NCBI GenBank assembly: GCA_024195585.1
Contig: SWBL01000010.1
Span: 248,001 to 312,000, forward strand
Length of the DNA stretch: 64,000 nt
Direction of reading: 5' to 3'
DNA from: Aureobasidium sp. EXF-3400
Taxonomy: Eukaryota; Ascomycota; Dothideomycetes; Dothideales; Saccotheciaceae
The notes under the pieces are model-generated. The model was not told the DNA's origin. It saw only the letters and a list, made by a program, of their open reading frames with translations, and ran no database searches. A program made the translations under genes and the position numbers. Positions 19,774 to 30,100 of this stretch are shown here, piece after piece; position 1 is the stretch's first letter; each line of letters starts with the position of its first letter.

Positions 19774-20283
19774 ATGGCTCATACACCCAAGCAAGTCCTA
19801 ATTGCAGGTCTTGGCCGCTATGTCTCCGCATCTTACGAGATGGGAGGCAAACTAGGACTACAGAAAACCAATAGGCAAATTGTACTTGATGTAAGAATAC
19901 CTTGAGCTTGCACTCATCTGGAAGGCTAACATATATCTCACAGGAAGTCGAGAAAGCCAAAGCAGCAGGCTATGAATGCTCTAGCATGGATGTAAATCCC
20001 GACCAGCCTGAAGAATCGGTTCAGCAAATCAAAGACATGTTGCAGGACCGACACTGTGATCACTTCATCATCGGCTTTGAACTCAGAGGAAACCCTGTAC
20101 GTTGAATCTTGCCAGAGCGTGTTGCCTATTTGAGAGCACATGTGCTAATGACTCTCCCAGGCGCTCACCCCTCTGTTCGAGAAAGTGGTAAATGCATGTG
20201 TTGAGCTGTCGCCCAGAACGAAGCTTGGCTTCTCACCTGCACCGAACAAGATGTATCAGACAATCTTGAGAGTACTGTCATAG
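19774..20283 (+). CDS. conserved small protein of unknown function, 130 aa, three exons
   Basis: The exons are 19774-19890, 19944-20096 and 20161-20283. Both introns are 53-64 bp with GT-AG ends, and all exons are whole codons. No single frame longer than about 70 codons exposes this gene, so it is easily missed. The protein starts MAHTPKQVLIAGLGRYV, a beta-strand and Gly-rich turn. It continues with AKAAGYECSSMDVNPDQ, then FIIGFELRGNPALTPLFEKVVNACVELSPRTKLGFSPAP. I recognise this layout (GF.vRGnp.lT.LFE.lVN....sP..k..F) from a conserved small fungal and bacterial family with no known function. It ends 20 bp from the convergent Zn2Cys6 gene. Confidence 0.82.
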
Positions 20284-20303
20284 AAATGATTGAATCGAGA
20301 TTC

Positions 20304-21752
20304 CTATACATTACGCTTTTCCGTTGATGCCAGTTGCTCCAATATAGTAGCTATCCGCAGAAACAAACTTTTGACATTTTCGGGCCTCATGATACTTTGC
20401 TTCTGAACCAGACCATCGCTCTGGTCTAACTTCCTGTGTAGCATGACGATCTGACTCATTGACAGCAGTCCCTTCCTCGTTGACGTTGGGTCAAGCCCTA
20501 GAACAGTTTCTACTCTTCCTAGAAGGTAGAACATAGAACTACAGATCAGTGTGCCTTGCGTACCAGCTCCGGTCAAGATTATACCATTAAACCTTAGGCC
20601 AGGAATTGGTTTAACAGGGCTTGTTGCAACGCGCTCAGCTCGATCTGTGAGATGTTCGAGGAACAATTCGAAAAATGAAAGAAGGCGGCAGTACACATCC
20701 ATTATGGTCGAGATGAGGCTAATTGATAGTTTTCTATTAGGTTTGTGAGTCGATTCCGTTGTGTTGAGTAGGCTTGCCACCATCTGTACAAGCTGTCCAG
20801 TAGATTCCATAACGTACTCAACCAGCGAGTAAGTTCCGATGAACAAAGGACCTTGCCTCTGTATGAGCAGACTGAGATCCATCCGTGATCTGTTGGATTG
20901 CACTATGTTGCTACGGATTTGTAGGCCGTGGATGATGCTAAGAAGTCTGACCATAGGGTCATTGAGTTCAAAGTTACTGAAAAAATCCGCTGAGTTGGAT
21001 GTGAATTGGTTCTTGTGAATGTAGTAAGCAGGTGGCCTGCCTATACCAAAAGGTAGAGGATGGATTCTCTTTCTGGCGAGGGGGTACTTGGATGTCAAGT
21101 CAGGGGCGAACCAGAGATCTGGACTGAACCACGAGAGCGGCTTATGAGATAGAGCTTGATCCTTGAAGCGTGGTAAAACAAATACAGCATGGTTTGTAGA
21201 TCTGCAAGAAGGGCTGCTCTTGGATGCTGCTGTGGAGTAGGCAATATTGCCATCATGACGATAGTCTGGGATCGTGTTTGTAATAACGTGATTGCGAGAG
21301 GCTTGGTACAGCGCACTGTCACACCAGATGTCGCTCATGGTAGGAGGCCACTCCCCTGGTTCTAGGTCTGGCATGGTTGGTACAGGTGCAAACACAGCTG
21401 GTTGACTATCAGGAGAGCCTTGAATAGCTGTATTGACTCCCAAGTACATTTGAGTAAAAGGCTCTGGATCATGTTGTACCAACAGATTCTCGTTCGCGAG
21501 TGTCGCGTGAGACCTTGAGTTGATAGACGTTTTTTGTCGTTTGCTTGCAGGAGGATATTCAGGTACAGAAGAGAAAGCGAGTGCCTTTCGCTTAGGTCGC
21601 CCGACTTTTCTCTGCTGCCCACTATCGCACTCCATATTGGTAAGAGTACATCGTACACATTTGGGATCATCGACTTGTAAACGTTGACATTTTGTTTTAC
21701 TCCTCCTGCAAGATTCGCATGAGATGCGTCGTTGAGAAGGGTGGATTTCCAT
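20304..21752 (-). CDS. Zn2Cys6 transcription factor, 482 aa
   Basis: The start is the only available ATG, at 21752. The upstream frame would need GTG. The cluster follows at once with C12, C15, C22, C32, C35 and C42 (CX2CX6CX9CX2CX6C), then a basic VGRPKRK. This arrangement is typical of pathway-specific regulators of fungal secondary metabolism. The C-terminal half is helical and contains the GIILTGAGTQGTLICSSMFYLLGRVE segment. It converges on the small conserved gene, and its promoter carries the same motif found before that gene. This suggests shared regulation or autoregulation. Confidence 0.85.
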   Translation of the reverse strand: MEIHPSQRRISCESCRRSKTKCQRLQVDDPKCVRCTLTNMECDSGQQRKVGRPKRKALAFSSVPEYPPASKRQKTSINSRSHATLANENLLVQHDPEPFTQMYLGVNTAIQGSPDSQPAVFAPVPTMPDLEPGEWPPTMSDIWCDSALYQASRNHVITNTIPDYRHDGNIAYSTAASKSSPSCRSTNHAVFVLPRFKDQALSHKPLSWFSPDLWFAPDLTSKYPLARKRIHPLPFGIGRPPAYYIHKNQFTSNSADFFSNFELNDPMVRLLSIIHGLQIRSNIVQSNRSRMDLSLLIQRQGPLFIGTYSLVEYVMESTGQLVQMVASLLNTTESTHKPNRKLSISLISTIMDVYCRLLSFFELFLEHLTDRAERVATSPVKPIPGLRFNGIILTGAGTQGTLICSSMFYLLGRVETVLGLDPTSTRKGLLSMSQIVMLHRKLDQSDGLVQKQSIMRPENVKSLFLRIATILEQLASTEKRNV

Positions 21753-21857
21753 TTGTTCTCTCACGTCGTTGAGCCAGGTGTTTCCAGAGTCGGATGTCCA
21801 GGGACCAGGTTCCAGTGATCCATAGCTTGTGTCTGAATGAATGCAAAGAAACCCTAC

Positions 21858-21868
21858 TCGGAGGGTTT
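21858..21868 (+). promoter_or_regulatory. shared motif, partial copy (TCGGAGGGTTT)
   Basis: This 11-bp core is identical to the core of the two longer copies. It lies about 106 bp upstream of the Zn2Cys6 start at 21752. Confidence 0.5.
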
Positions 21869-21918
21869 TGGAAAGTATATATAATCTTAGGGCTGGCGGC
21901 TGCACAACGTTCCGACGA

Positions 21919-21933
21919 AGCTTCGGAGGGTTT
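21919..21933 (+). promoter_or_regulatory. shared motif AGCTTCGGAGGGTTT, copy 2
   Basis: Identical over 15 bp to 19575-19589. Upstream bases give CCG-N9-CGG. It lies about 170 bp upstream of the Zn2Cys6 start. Confidence 0.55.
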
Positions 21934-22198
21934 CTGAGAAGGCCGCTTCCAGAGCATAACGGTCAACCGCCAACATGACATATATAATGGAGAGAGATTA
22001 CATCAGTGATGGCTGACACAGGTTATCAATGCTCACGAAGCACTTTCTACTTCCATTTCACCCCCGAAGCTGCGTAGCTCAGCGTCGTCACTGGATCTTG
22101 CGAACCTACGGAACAGGTCGTCCAATAGTAAGACTGAGCGATGGCAATGCGATGCCGACATTATGTAACCCTGTACTGACCAAAAGCTATAGCTGAAA

Positions 22199-22999
22199 AT
22201 GTCCGACCTTGAGGAACCTCATCAACCGCCCTCAGAATCTCATACCTCAAAATGGGACGCAATGTGGCGACAAAAAACCACCCCTTGGGATCGCTCTATT
22301 CCGAACCCTGCACTGATTGATGCACTGAACGAAAAGAGCGACATACTCAATCCATCCACCAAGAGCGTGGAGACGCGCCGTAGAAAAGCTCTTATCCCTG
22401 GCTGCGGTCGCGGGTATGATGTCTTGCTCTTCGCCAGTCACGGCTATGACGCCTATGGATTGGATGTCTCGCAAACAGCTGTTGAAGCCTGTCGAGAGCT
22501 AGATTCAGAGCAAGGTAACGATGCTGCGAGGTACCCTCTTGCAGATCCAAAAGTCCATCGAGGGTTGAGGAAATTCATCGCTGCAGATTTCTTCAAGGAT
22601 GACTTGTCTTCTTCAACCGACGGTGGCAGTTTTGATGTAATCTACGATTATACCTTTTTGTGCGCTATACCATCGGAATTGCGCCCGCAATGGTCGAAAA
22701 GGATGAGTGAGCTATTGGCACCAGATGGGAGTTTAATCTGCCTCGAGTCTCCGTTGGCAAAACCCCCGAATGCAGGTGGGCCGCCGCATGGTTTGAGCAG
22801 TGAGCTATATGCGCAGCTCTTCAAACAACCTGGGAAGGATGTTAGCTATGCAGAGGATGGATATGTTGCGTCTGATGAGCGCTCTCTGGATCATGCGTCT
22901 GGCCTTGTGAGGGTTGCTCATTGGTCACCAGCACGCACGCATCAAGTTGGCAAAGGGACAGATATGATGTCTATCTGGAAACATGCGAAAAGTGCTTAG
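22199..22999 (+). CDS. TPMT-family S-adenosylmethionine thiol methyltransferase, 266 aa
   Basis: The ATG at 22199 gives a full-length protein. It has the family landmarks in order: SKWDAMWRQKTTPWDRSIPNPAL near the N-terminus, the SAM-binding ALIPGCGRGYDVLLFASHGYDAYGLDVS (about residues 65-92), the acidic FDVIYDYTFLCAIP, and SELLAPDGSLICLESPL. This matches the fungal and plant thiol/halide methyltransferase group within the TPMT superfamily. These enzymes methylate thiols, hydrogen sulfide or halides. Its neighbours are a Zn2Cys6 factor and a glutathione transferase, which would suit thiol detoxification. There is no intron and it is probably cytosolic. Confidence 0.9.
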   Translation: MSDLEEPHQPPSESHTSKWDAMWRQKTTPWDRSIPNPALIDALNEKSDILNPSTKSVETRRRKALIPGCGRGYDVLLFASHGYDAYGLDVSQTAVEACRELDSEQGNDAARYPLADPKVHRGLRKFIAADFFKDDLSSSTDGGSFDVIYDYTFLCAIPSELRPQWSKRMSELLAPDGSLICLESPLAKPPNAGGPPHGLSSELYAQLFKQPGKDVSYAEDGYVASDERSLDHASGLVRVAHWSPARTHQVGKGTDMMSIWKHAKSA

Positions 23000-23167
23000 A
23001 TCGCAGTTGAAACACCTGACAGGCCTCTTCAGGAAGCTGCAGAAAGAAACAGTTATTGCAGTGCCGAGTATCTACTGATCTTGAATATCATTGATTCACC
23101 TTCTCTCGTTGCTATAGTGTTATGGTATTTTCTCTGCCAGATATCGCAGGTCGTCTATCGCCCATTT

Positions 23168-23908
23168 CTAGAACATCTTACCGTACTTATCATCCGTACC
23201 AGCTTTGATAGCCTCTCTATCCTTGATGCGGTCAAGCCAAGCAAGCAAATTCGGGTACTTCTCCATCTCTTCCTTCGTGAACCCACCAAACTCCCACTTC
23301 GCAACCCAAGGCCAAACGCCAATATCCGCAATACTGTATCTACCCTTTCCATTGCCCGCCAAGTACTCTCTCGCGTTTCCATCACTGTTTTTGCCGCTGA
23401 GGTGAAGTTCAAAGACACCGAAGATACGCAAGCTTTCATTATGGAAACGTTCAATAGCTTGAGGATTTTTCTCTTTGGAGAATTTGCTGAACCAGATTAA
23501 TTGGCCTTGGATGGGTTGACCTGAACCGTGCCAAAAGAACAGCCATTGCAGCATTTGTGCTCTTTCTACTGGATCTGAGAAACTCAATGCATAATCTTTA
23601 TCATAAGTTTCGGCCAGATAGAGCATTTCAGCAGTCGTCTCCATGACTGGCACAGGGTTGCTTTTGTTGGTGTTGTCGACCAGAGTAGGGATTTTGCCGT
23701 TGGGGTTGAGTCGAAGGAACCAGTCTTGTTTTTGGGTGCCTTCGAAGAGCTTGATTACTGAAGTTGTCCATTTGATACCGTAGAGGAGGGCGAGTTCGTG
23801 GAGGAGGATTTGGACTTTTTGGCCATTGGGTGTGTTGAAGGTCAATAGATGCAGACCATCAGCCTGAGCGACCTCTGATGGAGTGGAGTCAATGTAAAGA
23901 CCAGACAT
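23168..23908 (-). CDS. glutathione S-transferase, Ure2p-like, 246 aa
   Basis: The start is the ATG at 23906-23908. The N-terminal thioredoxin-like domain reads LHLLTFNTPNGQKVQILLHE, with the LNPNGKIPTLVDN loop containing the cis-Pro, then the METTAEMLYLAETYD helix. The C-terminal helical domain includes LQWLFFWHGSGQPIQGQ and the SIADIGVWPWVAKWEF segment with the N-capping Asp. This is the layout of fungal Ure2p-like/GstA transferases, which conjugate glutathione to electrophiles or reduce peroxides. It converges on the methyltransferase gene. The upstream region contains CGGCCGGAGGGA at 24134, similar to the motif near the zinc-cluster gene. Confidence 0.93.
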   Translation of the reverse strand: MSGLYIDSTPSEVAQADGLHLLTFNTPNGQKVQILLHELALLYGIKWTTSVIKLFEGTQKQDWFLRLNPNGKIPTLVDNTNKSNPVPVMETTAEMLYLAETYDKDYALSFSDPVERAQMLQWLFFWHGSGQPIQGQLIWFSKFSKEKNPQAIERFHNESLRIFGVFELHLSGKNSDGNAREYLAGNGKGRYSIADIGVWPWVAKWEFGGFTKEEMEKYPNLLAWLDRIKDREAIKAGTDDKYGKMF

Positions 23909-24403
23909 GTTGTGGTTGGATATCGAATTAGTTTGTGTTAGACGGAGGGAGATGCTGTAGACAGAAGATTTGGAGGTGCTGGACGCCGTGTACTTATTGT
24001 GAACCTTTCCAAAGACGTTGGATCATCGAGGAGCTTACCAGCTGCGCACCTACCGTTTGACTCGGTGTCCAATGAGCCGATGCGGTGAAAGCATCATCAC
24101 GAGTTGCCCGCAAAGGAATATAAAGCTAAGTTTCGGCCGGAGGGATACACATTCCGAGCGGAGGTGGAGGAACACAAATCATGCGCCGAGCAATCCTGAA
24201 AGCGCGAAAACTGACCATCGTGGACTGCATTGAGAGGCTTTGCTGACCAAGACGATCACAAACTCCAATGTCGGCATTGCAGAAGATTAAAGTCCGCCGC
24301 ACCTTTTATCAAAACATCACGAATCCTTTTTTCTCCTGTCAATCGTTAGACTACCTACGAACCACTTTCGGCCAAAAGATATCGTTCAAGACTGACAAAA
24401 GAA
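23909..24403. other. glutathione transferase promoter and tRNA flank
   Basis: A motif-like CCGGAGGGATA lies near 24137. No further gene was seen. Confidence 0.45.
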
Positions 24404-24477
24404 TGATTCCGCTGAGGCTCGAACTCAGGACCGCCTGTGTGTTAGACAGAAGTGATAACCAACTACACCACAGAACC
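24404..24477 (-). tRNA. tRNA-Val (anticodon AAC), no intron
   Basis: The minus strand folds as a standard 74-nt tRNA. The acceptor is GGTTCTG paired with CGGAATC (two wobble pairs), plus discriminator A. The anticodon stem is TCTGT/ACAGG with loop CTAACAC and anticodon AAC, and the T-arm is CTGAG-TTCGAGC-CTCAG. Internal promoter boxes A (TGGTGTAGTTGG) and B (TTCGAGCC) are intact. Confidence 0.93.
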
Positions 24478-24817
24478 AATTGATGAAGTAAATTCTGCCG
24501 TCACCCACTATGATTTTGCGCATATGTGCAACTTTCACGCGAATCCCTCAAGCGACCTTGCAAGGTTGAGATCTCCAATGGTTTGAGTTTGAGTGGTGAA
24601 GTTGATGAAGAGATGTGTAGCAGCATAATAGATTGCGAAATGTTAGTAGAATGAAGAACAAGAAAAGAAGTATCCTATGTTTCACAATTGGACAACCCCC
24701 GAAACGCCAAATTCCCAGCCGGGCTCGAAACGAATGAGCAACCCATACCCTTGTGTGTATACCCTAAACCAAATGCAATACCCAAAACACCTCATTATTC
24801 AAGTTCGTGTCGGTTCC
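24478..24817. other. intergenic, nothing recognised
   Basis: The region lies between tRNA-Val and the 3' end of the small Arg/Ser-rich gene. Confidence 0.5.
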
Positions 24818-25598
24818 TCAGTGGGCCGATATTTCCAGATGGCTTCTTTGTAGTGCTCTTGCCAGCTCCTCTTCGGTAAAAGGTGTATGGTCGTGAGCAA
24901 AAGCGGCTGTTGTCTGTACTTGTGATGGCGTTGACGTAGGTGCTTCCGTTGTTTGTGCGAGAGGTGATGCCTTGGTGGGGGCTCTGACTCTGTACTCGGC
25001 GGTTTGGCGACGTGAGTAGACGGGTCGATGCGGTTTGTCTTCTCTTGACTGTACTCGTGAGAGACCGACTGAAATTCGCTATTAGTCAAAAGTCTCGCCT
25101 TAGGTGCATGGTCGGATACGTACCATTGGTGACATCGTCATCGCCATCGGCTTCTATCTCAGTCGACAGAGCAGGCGCGAGAGCAGCGTGTCTCTCTCGC
25201 GGAACTTCCAGACTTTCGCGACCGCTCTTGACGCCTCCTGAAACACTATTCCTCCTGCTCATGTTCATACTGTTTCTCAAACTGCTTCTGCCTCCGAAAC
25301 TCTTTCTGCTGATCAGACTCGCTCGTCGACTCGGCATCCTTGTCCCCATGGGACTGTATTCACTCATGAAACTCTTCCTCCTCCAGGCAGACGCAAAACT
25401 GAACGATTCCAGTTTCTCCTTGTGTTCTTTCTTGACCGGGGCACGGTACTTTGCTCGAGGCATGGTCTCGCCAGGCTTGTATACATTCGAAGGCCATCGT
25501 TCTCGGCCTTTGTTTGAATCTGTTGTAGAGGATTTGTGGAGCGACGAGTTTGGGGAGGCCTTTCGCAGAGCTTTCTTGATACGCTCGCGGAACGCCAT
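24818..25598 (-). CDS. Arg/Ser-rich conserved fungal protein, 241 aa, two exons
   Basis: The exons are 25124-25598 and 24818-25068, with a 55-bp intron (GTACGT to CAG). Exon 2 was found by phase: the frame gives GLSRVQSREDKPHRP and ends FTEEELARALQRSHLEISAH. Exon 1 starts MAFRERIKKALRKASPNSSL and has serine-arginine tracts (RRASLISRKSFGGRSSLRNS) that resemble phosphorylation sites. There is no recognised domain. It is probably an unstructured cytosolic or nuclear protein of the kind found widely in ascomycetes as hypothetical. The splice model is supported by phase and by the coherent C-terminus. Confidence 0.78.
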
Positions 25599-27194
25599 GG
25601 TTGCGTCGATTGGTGTGATTCGGATGAGGCCGGCTCGAGGATTGCAGTGTAGGTAGTGGTAGAAGATCGAGGTACCACTTCCGTGGGAACAATGGGGTGT
25701 TTACCAGTCTCCTCGTGTCAGAAACGTGGGATCCGAGACCTTTGTCTGTTATGAAAGGCGCACAGTCCGAACGGTCGGTTCGTTGCGGCTAATTTATGAT
25801 TATGACGTGCGGCCCGTTGGTTCGGCTTTGTCGTTGTATGAACAATGAAAGGCGAGCAATGATTTGATGAAAGGCGCTGATTGTTTGAGAATGGAATGGT
25901 ATGTATTTGAGATAGAAGAAAGAACAGAAAGAGGCAATTGACAATGGGAGAAGCAAGAAAGTGCCGTCTCAGGTCGCGGGTTTGGTTGCGGAGGACTTGC
26001 GTCTCCCCACTCGTCGACACGGCGCACGGTTCTCAAAAGGCCCTGGTCGAGAACTACCGCCCGAAGGTGCCTTCGGCGGTACTCGGCCTTACTTATGTAT
26101 AGGAGGGAAAAGTGCGGAGAGGTATGGAGAAGGGGGCTTGAATGACAGGAGACTGAAGGATGTTTGCTTTGTGGTCGTGAGACTCGAAATCCATGCAAAA
26201 GACGATCGCACCAAGATTGCGACGATGGCGACGATCGATATGCAAAAGAAGCGTTTTCGAAGCCCATGCGTCTGGGGGAAGTTTCACTGCGAGGTCTGAG
26301 GCCAGAGGCCAGGCAGACATGTATGCCACTCATGAAAGTGGTCTTTGGGGATGGGAGTGAATGTACAAAGAAAAGACTTCGACCTCGTATTCGACTGACC
26401 TTGCTTGGTCTAATCGTTCCTCTCTCGCTGTCTCTCTTGCGAGACGACACGGCGTATGGACGAGCATGGTCTTGCTTACCGGTACATACTCGTATACAAG
26501 CGTCGGCGGTTCAACAGCAACAACTTGTTGAAGTAAACTTGATGAGGATGTTGCAGCAAAGGAGATGAACTTTTCACACGGTGTTCTCACCTGCAGCTTG
26601 CATTGTTGGTGGGCTGAGCTGCGTCTGGAATGCAGCGGACTCACGTGCGCAGGGTGGAGTGTTGGCAACATGAAGGGGACAAAAATCGCAAAGCCACGAG
26701 CAAACACGTCAAGCCACCGACGCCGCACGATAGCTAGGTAGATCAGTACCCCGCCGTCGACGCAACTGACGATCGCCGCGTCACTGAGTCCTCGTTTCGC
26801 TCCCGCGTCTAAAGTTCATGGACAGAAGAGTAATTGAAGGCAGGAAAAGGCGCTCGCTTCAGCCACAGACACGGGATGTGATTCGATCAAGCTTCTCGAG
26901 CAATGCGGATTGGTCGCAGCAGTGATCGTGCAGGGCACCAGAACCCGTTTTCCTGCATCAAGATGCCTTGAACCGCTGTGACCCAGAGCTCGAAGTGGGA
27001 GATTCATCGACGTCATTCTCGTTGTGTCGTCCCTTCCTGTTTTAAAGCAGGGCCTTTGACCTGCCACCTTCTATTCTCGAATCACTCACACTCGCAATTC
27101 AAATTAATTGTAATCTTGACGACTAAGACTGTACTTGACGAGACACGAAACAACACATTTCCTCAGTAACGACCCATATCTAACGAACATCAAC
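25599..27194. other. 1.6 kb divergent intergenic region
   Basis: The region separates the Arg/Ser-rich gene (minus) from the repeat-protein gene (plus). Overlapping open frames on both strands at 25800-26730 have skewed Ser/His/Arg/Pro composition and no splice structure, so I treat them as chance. The last 130 bp, rich in C, A and T, form the leader of the repeat gene. Confidence 0.45.
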
Positions 27195-30100
27195 ATGGAC
27201 AAGCTCAAGAAGATCTTGTAAGTGTTAACCCGACCACCTTATGCGTACTGCCTGCTAACTCGTCCCGACAGCTCTCCTGGACACGAGAAGGACGAGAATG
27301 TCATGTATAACGACCCCAACACCAGCAACACCTCGACCACCAGAGATAGCGCTGCTGCTACCACTCATCACACTCCCGGATCGAGCACCCAGGACACAAA
27401 CCTTAGACAAAATGTCCTAGATCCCCAGAGCAACACTAGCTCTAGACCTCCCATTTCCGACAATGTCAGCACAGCAAGCATTAGATCAGGAGTTGTCGGC
27501 TCCGGTCAAGAGCCTCGCAACATCGAGGGCACTGGCTTCACAGACTATGCCAATACAGGTGGTTCTGCAGCACCTCAGCAGACGCTTCCTGTCAGAAGTG
27601 CCAGTCCTATCAGACAGTCTCGTCCTAGACCTACTCAACAGGAGACTATGGATCCCAGTGGCTTCGTGAACAGCTCACATGCACACAAGGGTCTTGGTCA
27701 CGACTACAATGGTGACCCCTGCCCTGAAGGCCAAGAGGCTCCTGTTCCTGGATACATTCACCACCAGCACGGTCCCCACGGCACAGACATCGCCAACAGG
27801 CTCGATCCTCATGTGCCCGGTGAGTTCCCTTCGGACAACGGCCTTGAATCTCACGAGCGCACAAGAGACGGCCGCTTGGAATCAAGCTTGACATCAGGCT
27901 CCAGAGGCATTGGATCGGATGCATACACGACTGAGCAGCGCGCTTCTGCCTTGCCCGGCCAAGGATTGAACACAACAGACTCAACCAGCGGCCATCACTA
28001 CGGCAGAGACGCTGCCCTTGGCGCTGGCGCTGGAGCTGCTGGACTTGGTGCATACGAGCACTCTCAGCACCAAAACAACACCACTGCCAATGTCGCGGAT
28101 CCCAACTACGACCCCCTTCTTGCACAACAGAGACAGCAACGTGAAAGTGCCCTGGACTCTGCCCTGGGCGGTGGTCAGAGATCGCAGCCGGACGCATACA
28201 ACAACACCAGCAGCTCGGCTATCCCCTCAAGCAATGATCGCTCCTTCCCCCTCAGCAGCAATCCCACTGGTAACACTGGATCAAGAGACCTCTCATCAGA
28301 GACATCCAGAGACCACCACTTGGGCAGAGATGCCGCCCTTGTAGGCGGTGGACTTGGCGCTGCCGGTCTGGGCGCACACGAGGCTGGTTCTCACAGACCC
28401 TCGCACGAGATTGAGAGCTACGATGACCAGCGCTTCGATCCCTCTGCTGCCTCTGGCGACAAGCCTACACGCATTCCCAACCTGATGTATGGCACTTCGA
28501 ACAAGGCAACTCACGAGGGACAGCAACGCACTGGTGGTATCCCCGGCCAAGGTGTGAACGCAGCAGACACTGCCAGCGGTCACCACTACGGCAGAGATGC
28601 TGCTCTTGGTGCCGGTGCCGGGGCTGCTGGAGTTGGTGCTTACGAATACGCTCAAAACCGCTCTGGCGCACCTTCAGGCCAAGGCGTCAACGCAGCCCAG
28701 ACAGCCAGTGGTCAATCCTACGGCAGAGAGTCACTGCCAGGTCATGGAGTTAACGCATCAGAGACCGCCAGTGGTCAATCCTACGGCAGAGACGCTGCTC
28801 TGGCTGGTGGTGCTGGCGTTGCCGGTTCTCAAATGCAGGGCTACAACCACGGTGGCCGCACCGAGACAGACCCTGCTTCCAAGACCATTGGTCCTCACAA
28901 GAGCAACCTCATGAACGTTATCGATCCCCGCGTTCAGCCCGAGCCTGAGAAGATGAAGGATAGAACCACCGCTGGTCCTCACCAGAGCGACTCATTGAAC
29001 CGCGCTGACCCTCGTGTGGACTCTGACCTGTCCAAGCAGAAAGAGCACCACTATGGTAGAGATGCTGCTCTAGCTGGAGGAGCCGGTGCCGCTGGAGTCG
29101 GTGCTTACGAGTATGGCAAGCATGAGCGTGGACCTACCGAGAACATCGGCACCTCCGCTTTCGACCCTCGTTCGACCAACACCACAAATGTTGTGGACCC
29201 CAACCATGACCCAATCCTTGAGCAGCAGAGAGTGGAGCGCCAACGTGCCTACGAAGCTGCCCTAGCTAGTGGTGCAGGAGGTGCAGGCATTGCTTCTCAC
29301 GAGCACGGTAACCATCACGGTACCACCAACCAGAGCTCTCTTGAATCTCCATTCGCCTCTCGCTCTGCTAACACCGAACCTGCCCTGGCACAACAACAGT
29401 CAGGACATCACTACGGCAGAGACGCTGCTCTAGCTGGAGGAGCTGGTGCCGCCGGTGTTGGTGCTTACGAGTACAGCAAGCACGAGCGTGGACCCACCGA
29501 GAACATCGGCACCTCGACTTTCGACCCTCGCTCGACCAACACCAGCAATGTCGTTGACCCTAGCACTGATCCAACTCTTGCACAGCAACAGCAGGGACAC
29601 CACTACGGCCGTGACGCTGGCCTTGTCGGAGGCGCAGGAGCTGTAGGTGCTGGCGCTTACGAGTACAACAAGCACCACAGTGGCGCTACTGGCAACAACA
29701 CCGCCGTTAACACCACTGGTAACAACCTCGGAACCTCCACTTTCGATCCTCGCTCTACAAACACCGCCAACGTTGTCGACCCCAACCACGACCCTGTGCT
29801 TGCAAACCAGAGAGAAGAACGTCACCACCTCGGTCGTGACGCTGCTGTAGCTGGTGGAGCTGGCGCAGCAGGTTATGGCGCCTACGAAGCCCTTGACCCC
29901 AAGGAGCAAGAGAAGCTGGCCAAGAAACAAGCCCACGATGCTGAAAAGGCACAGAAGCATGAGCAGCACCAGCAGGATAAGGACTTGAAGCACCAGCAAA
30001 AGGAACGTGAGCACGAGATTGCCAAGCAGGAGAAGGCTGCTGCCAAGGACCGCGAGCACGAGCAGAAGAAGCTCGCCGCCGCCGCCGCTGCAGCTCACGA

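Larger units (their letters stand above)
21753..22198. other. divergent promoter between the zinc-cluster gene and the TPMT-type gene
   Basis: The region holds two copies of the CGGAGGGTTT motif and a TATATATAA stretch near 21876. No gene was seen. Confidence 0.5.

Noticed and set aside
25800..26450. 216-codon minus-strand frame in the intergenic region
   Set aside because: Ser/His/Arg/Pro-skewed composition, competing frames on the other strand, no splice or start context and no recognisable motif.
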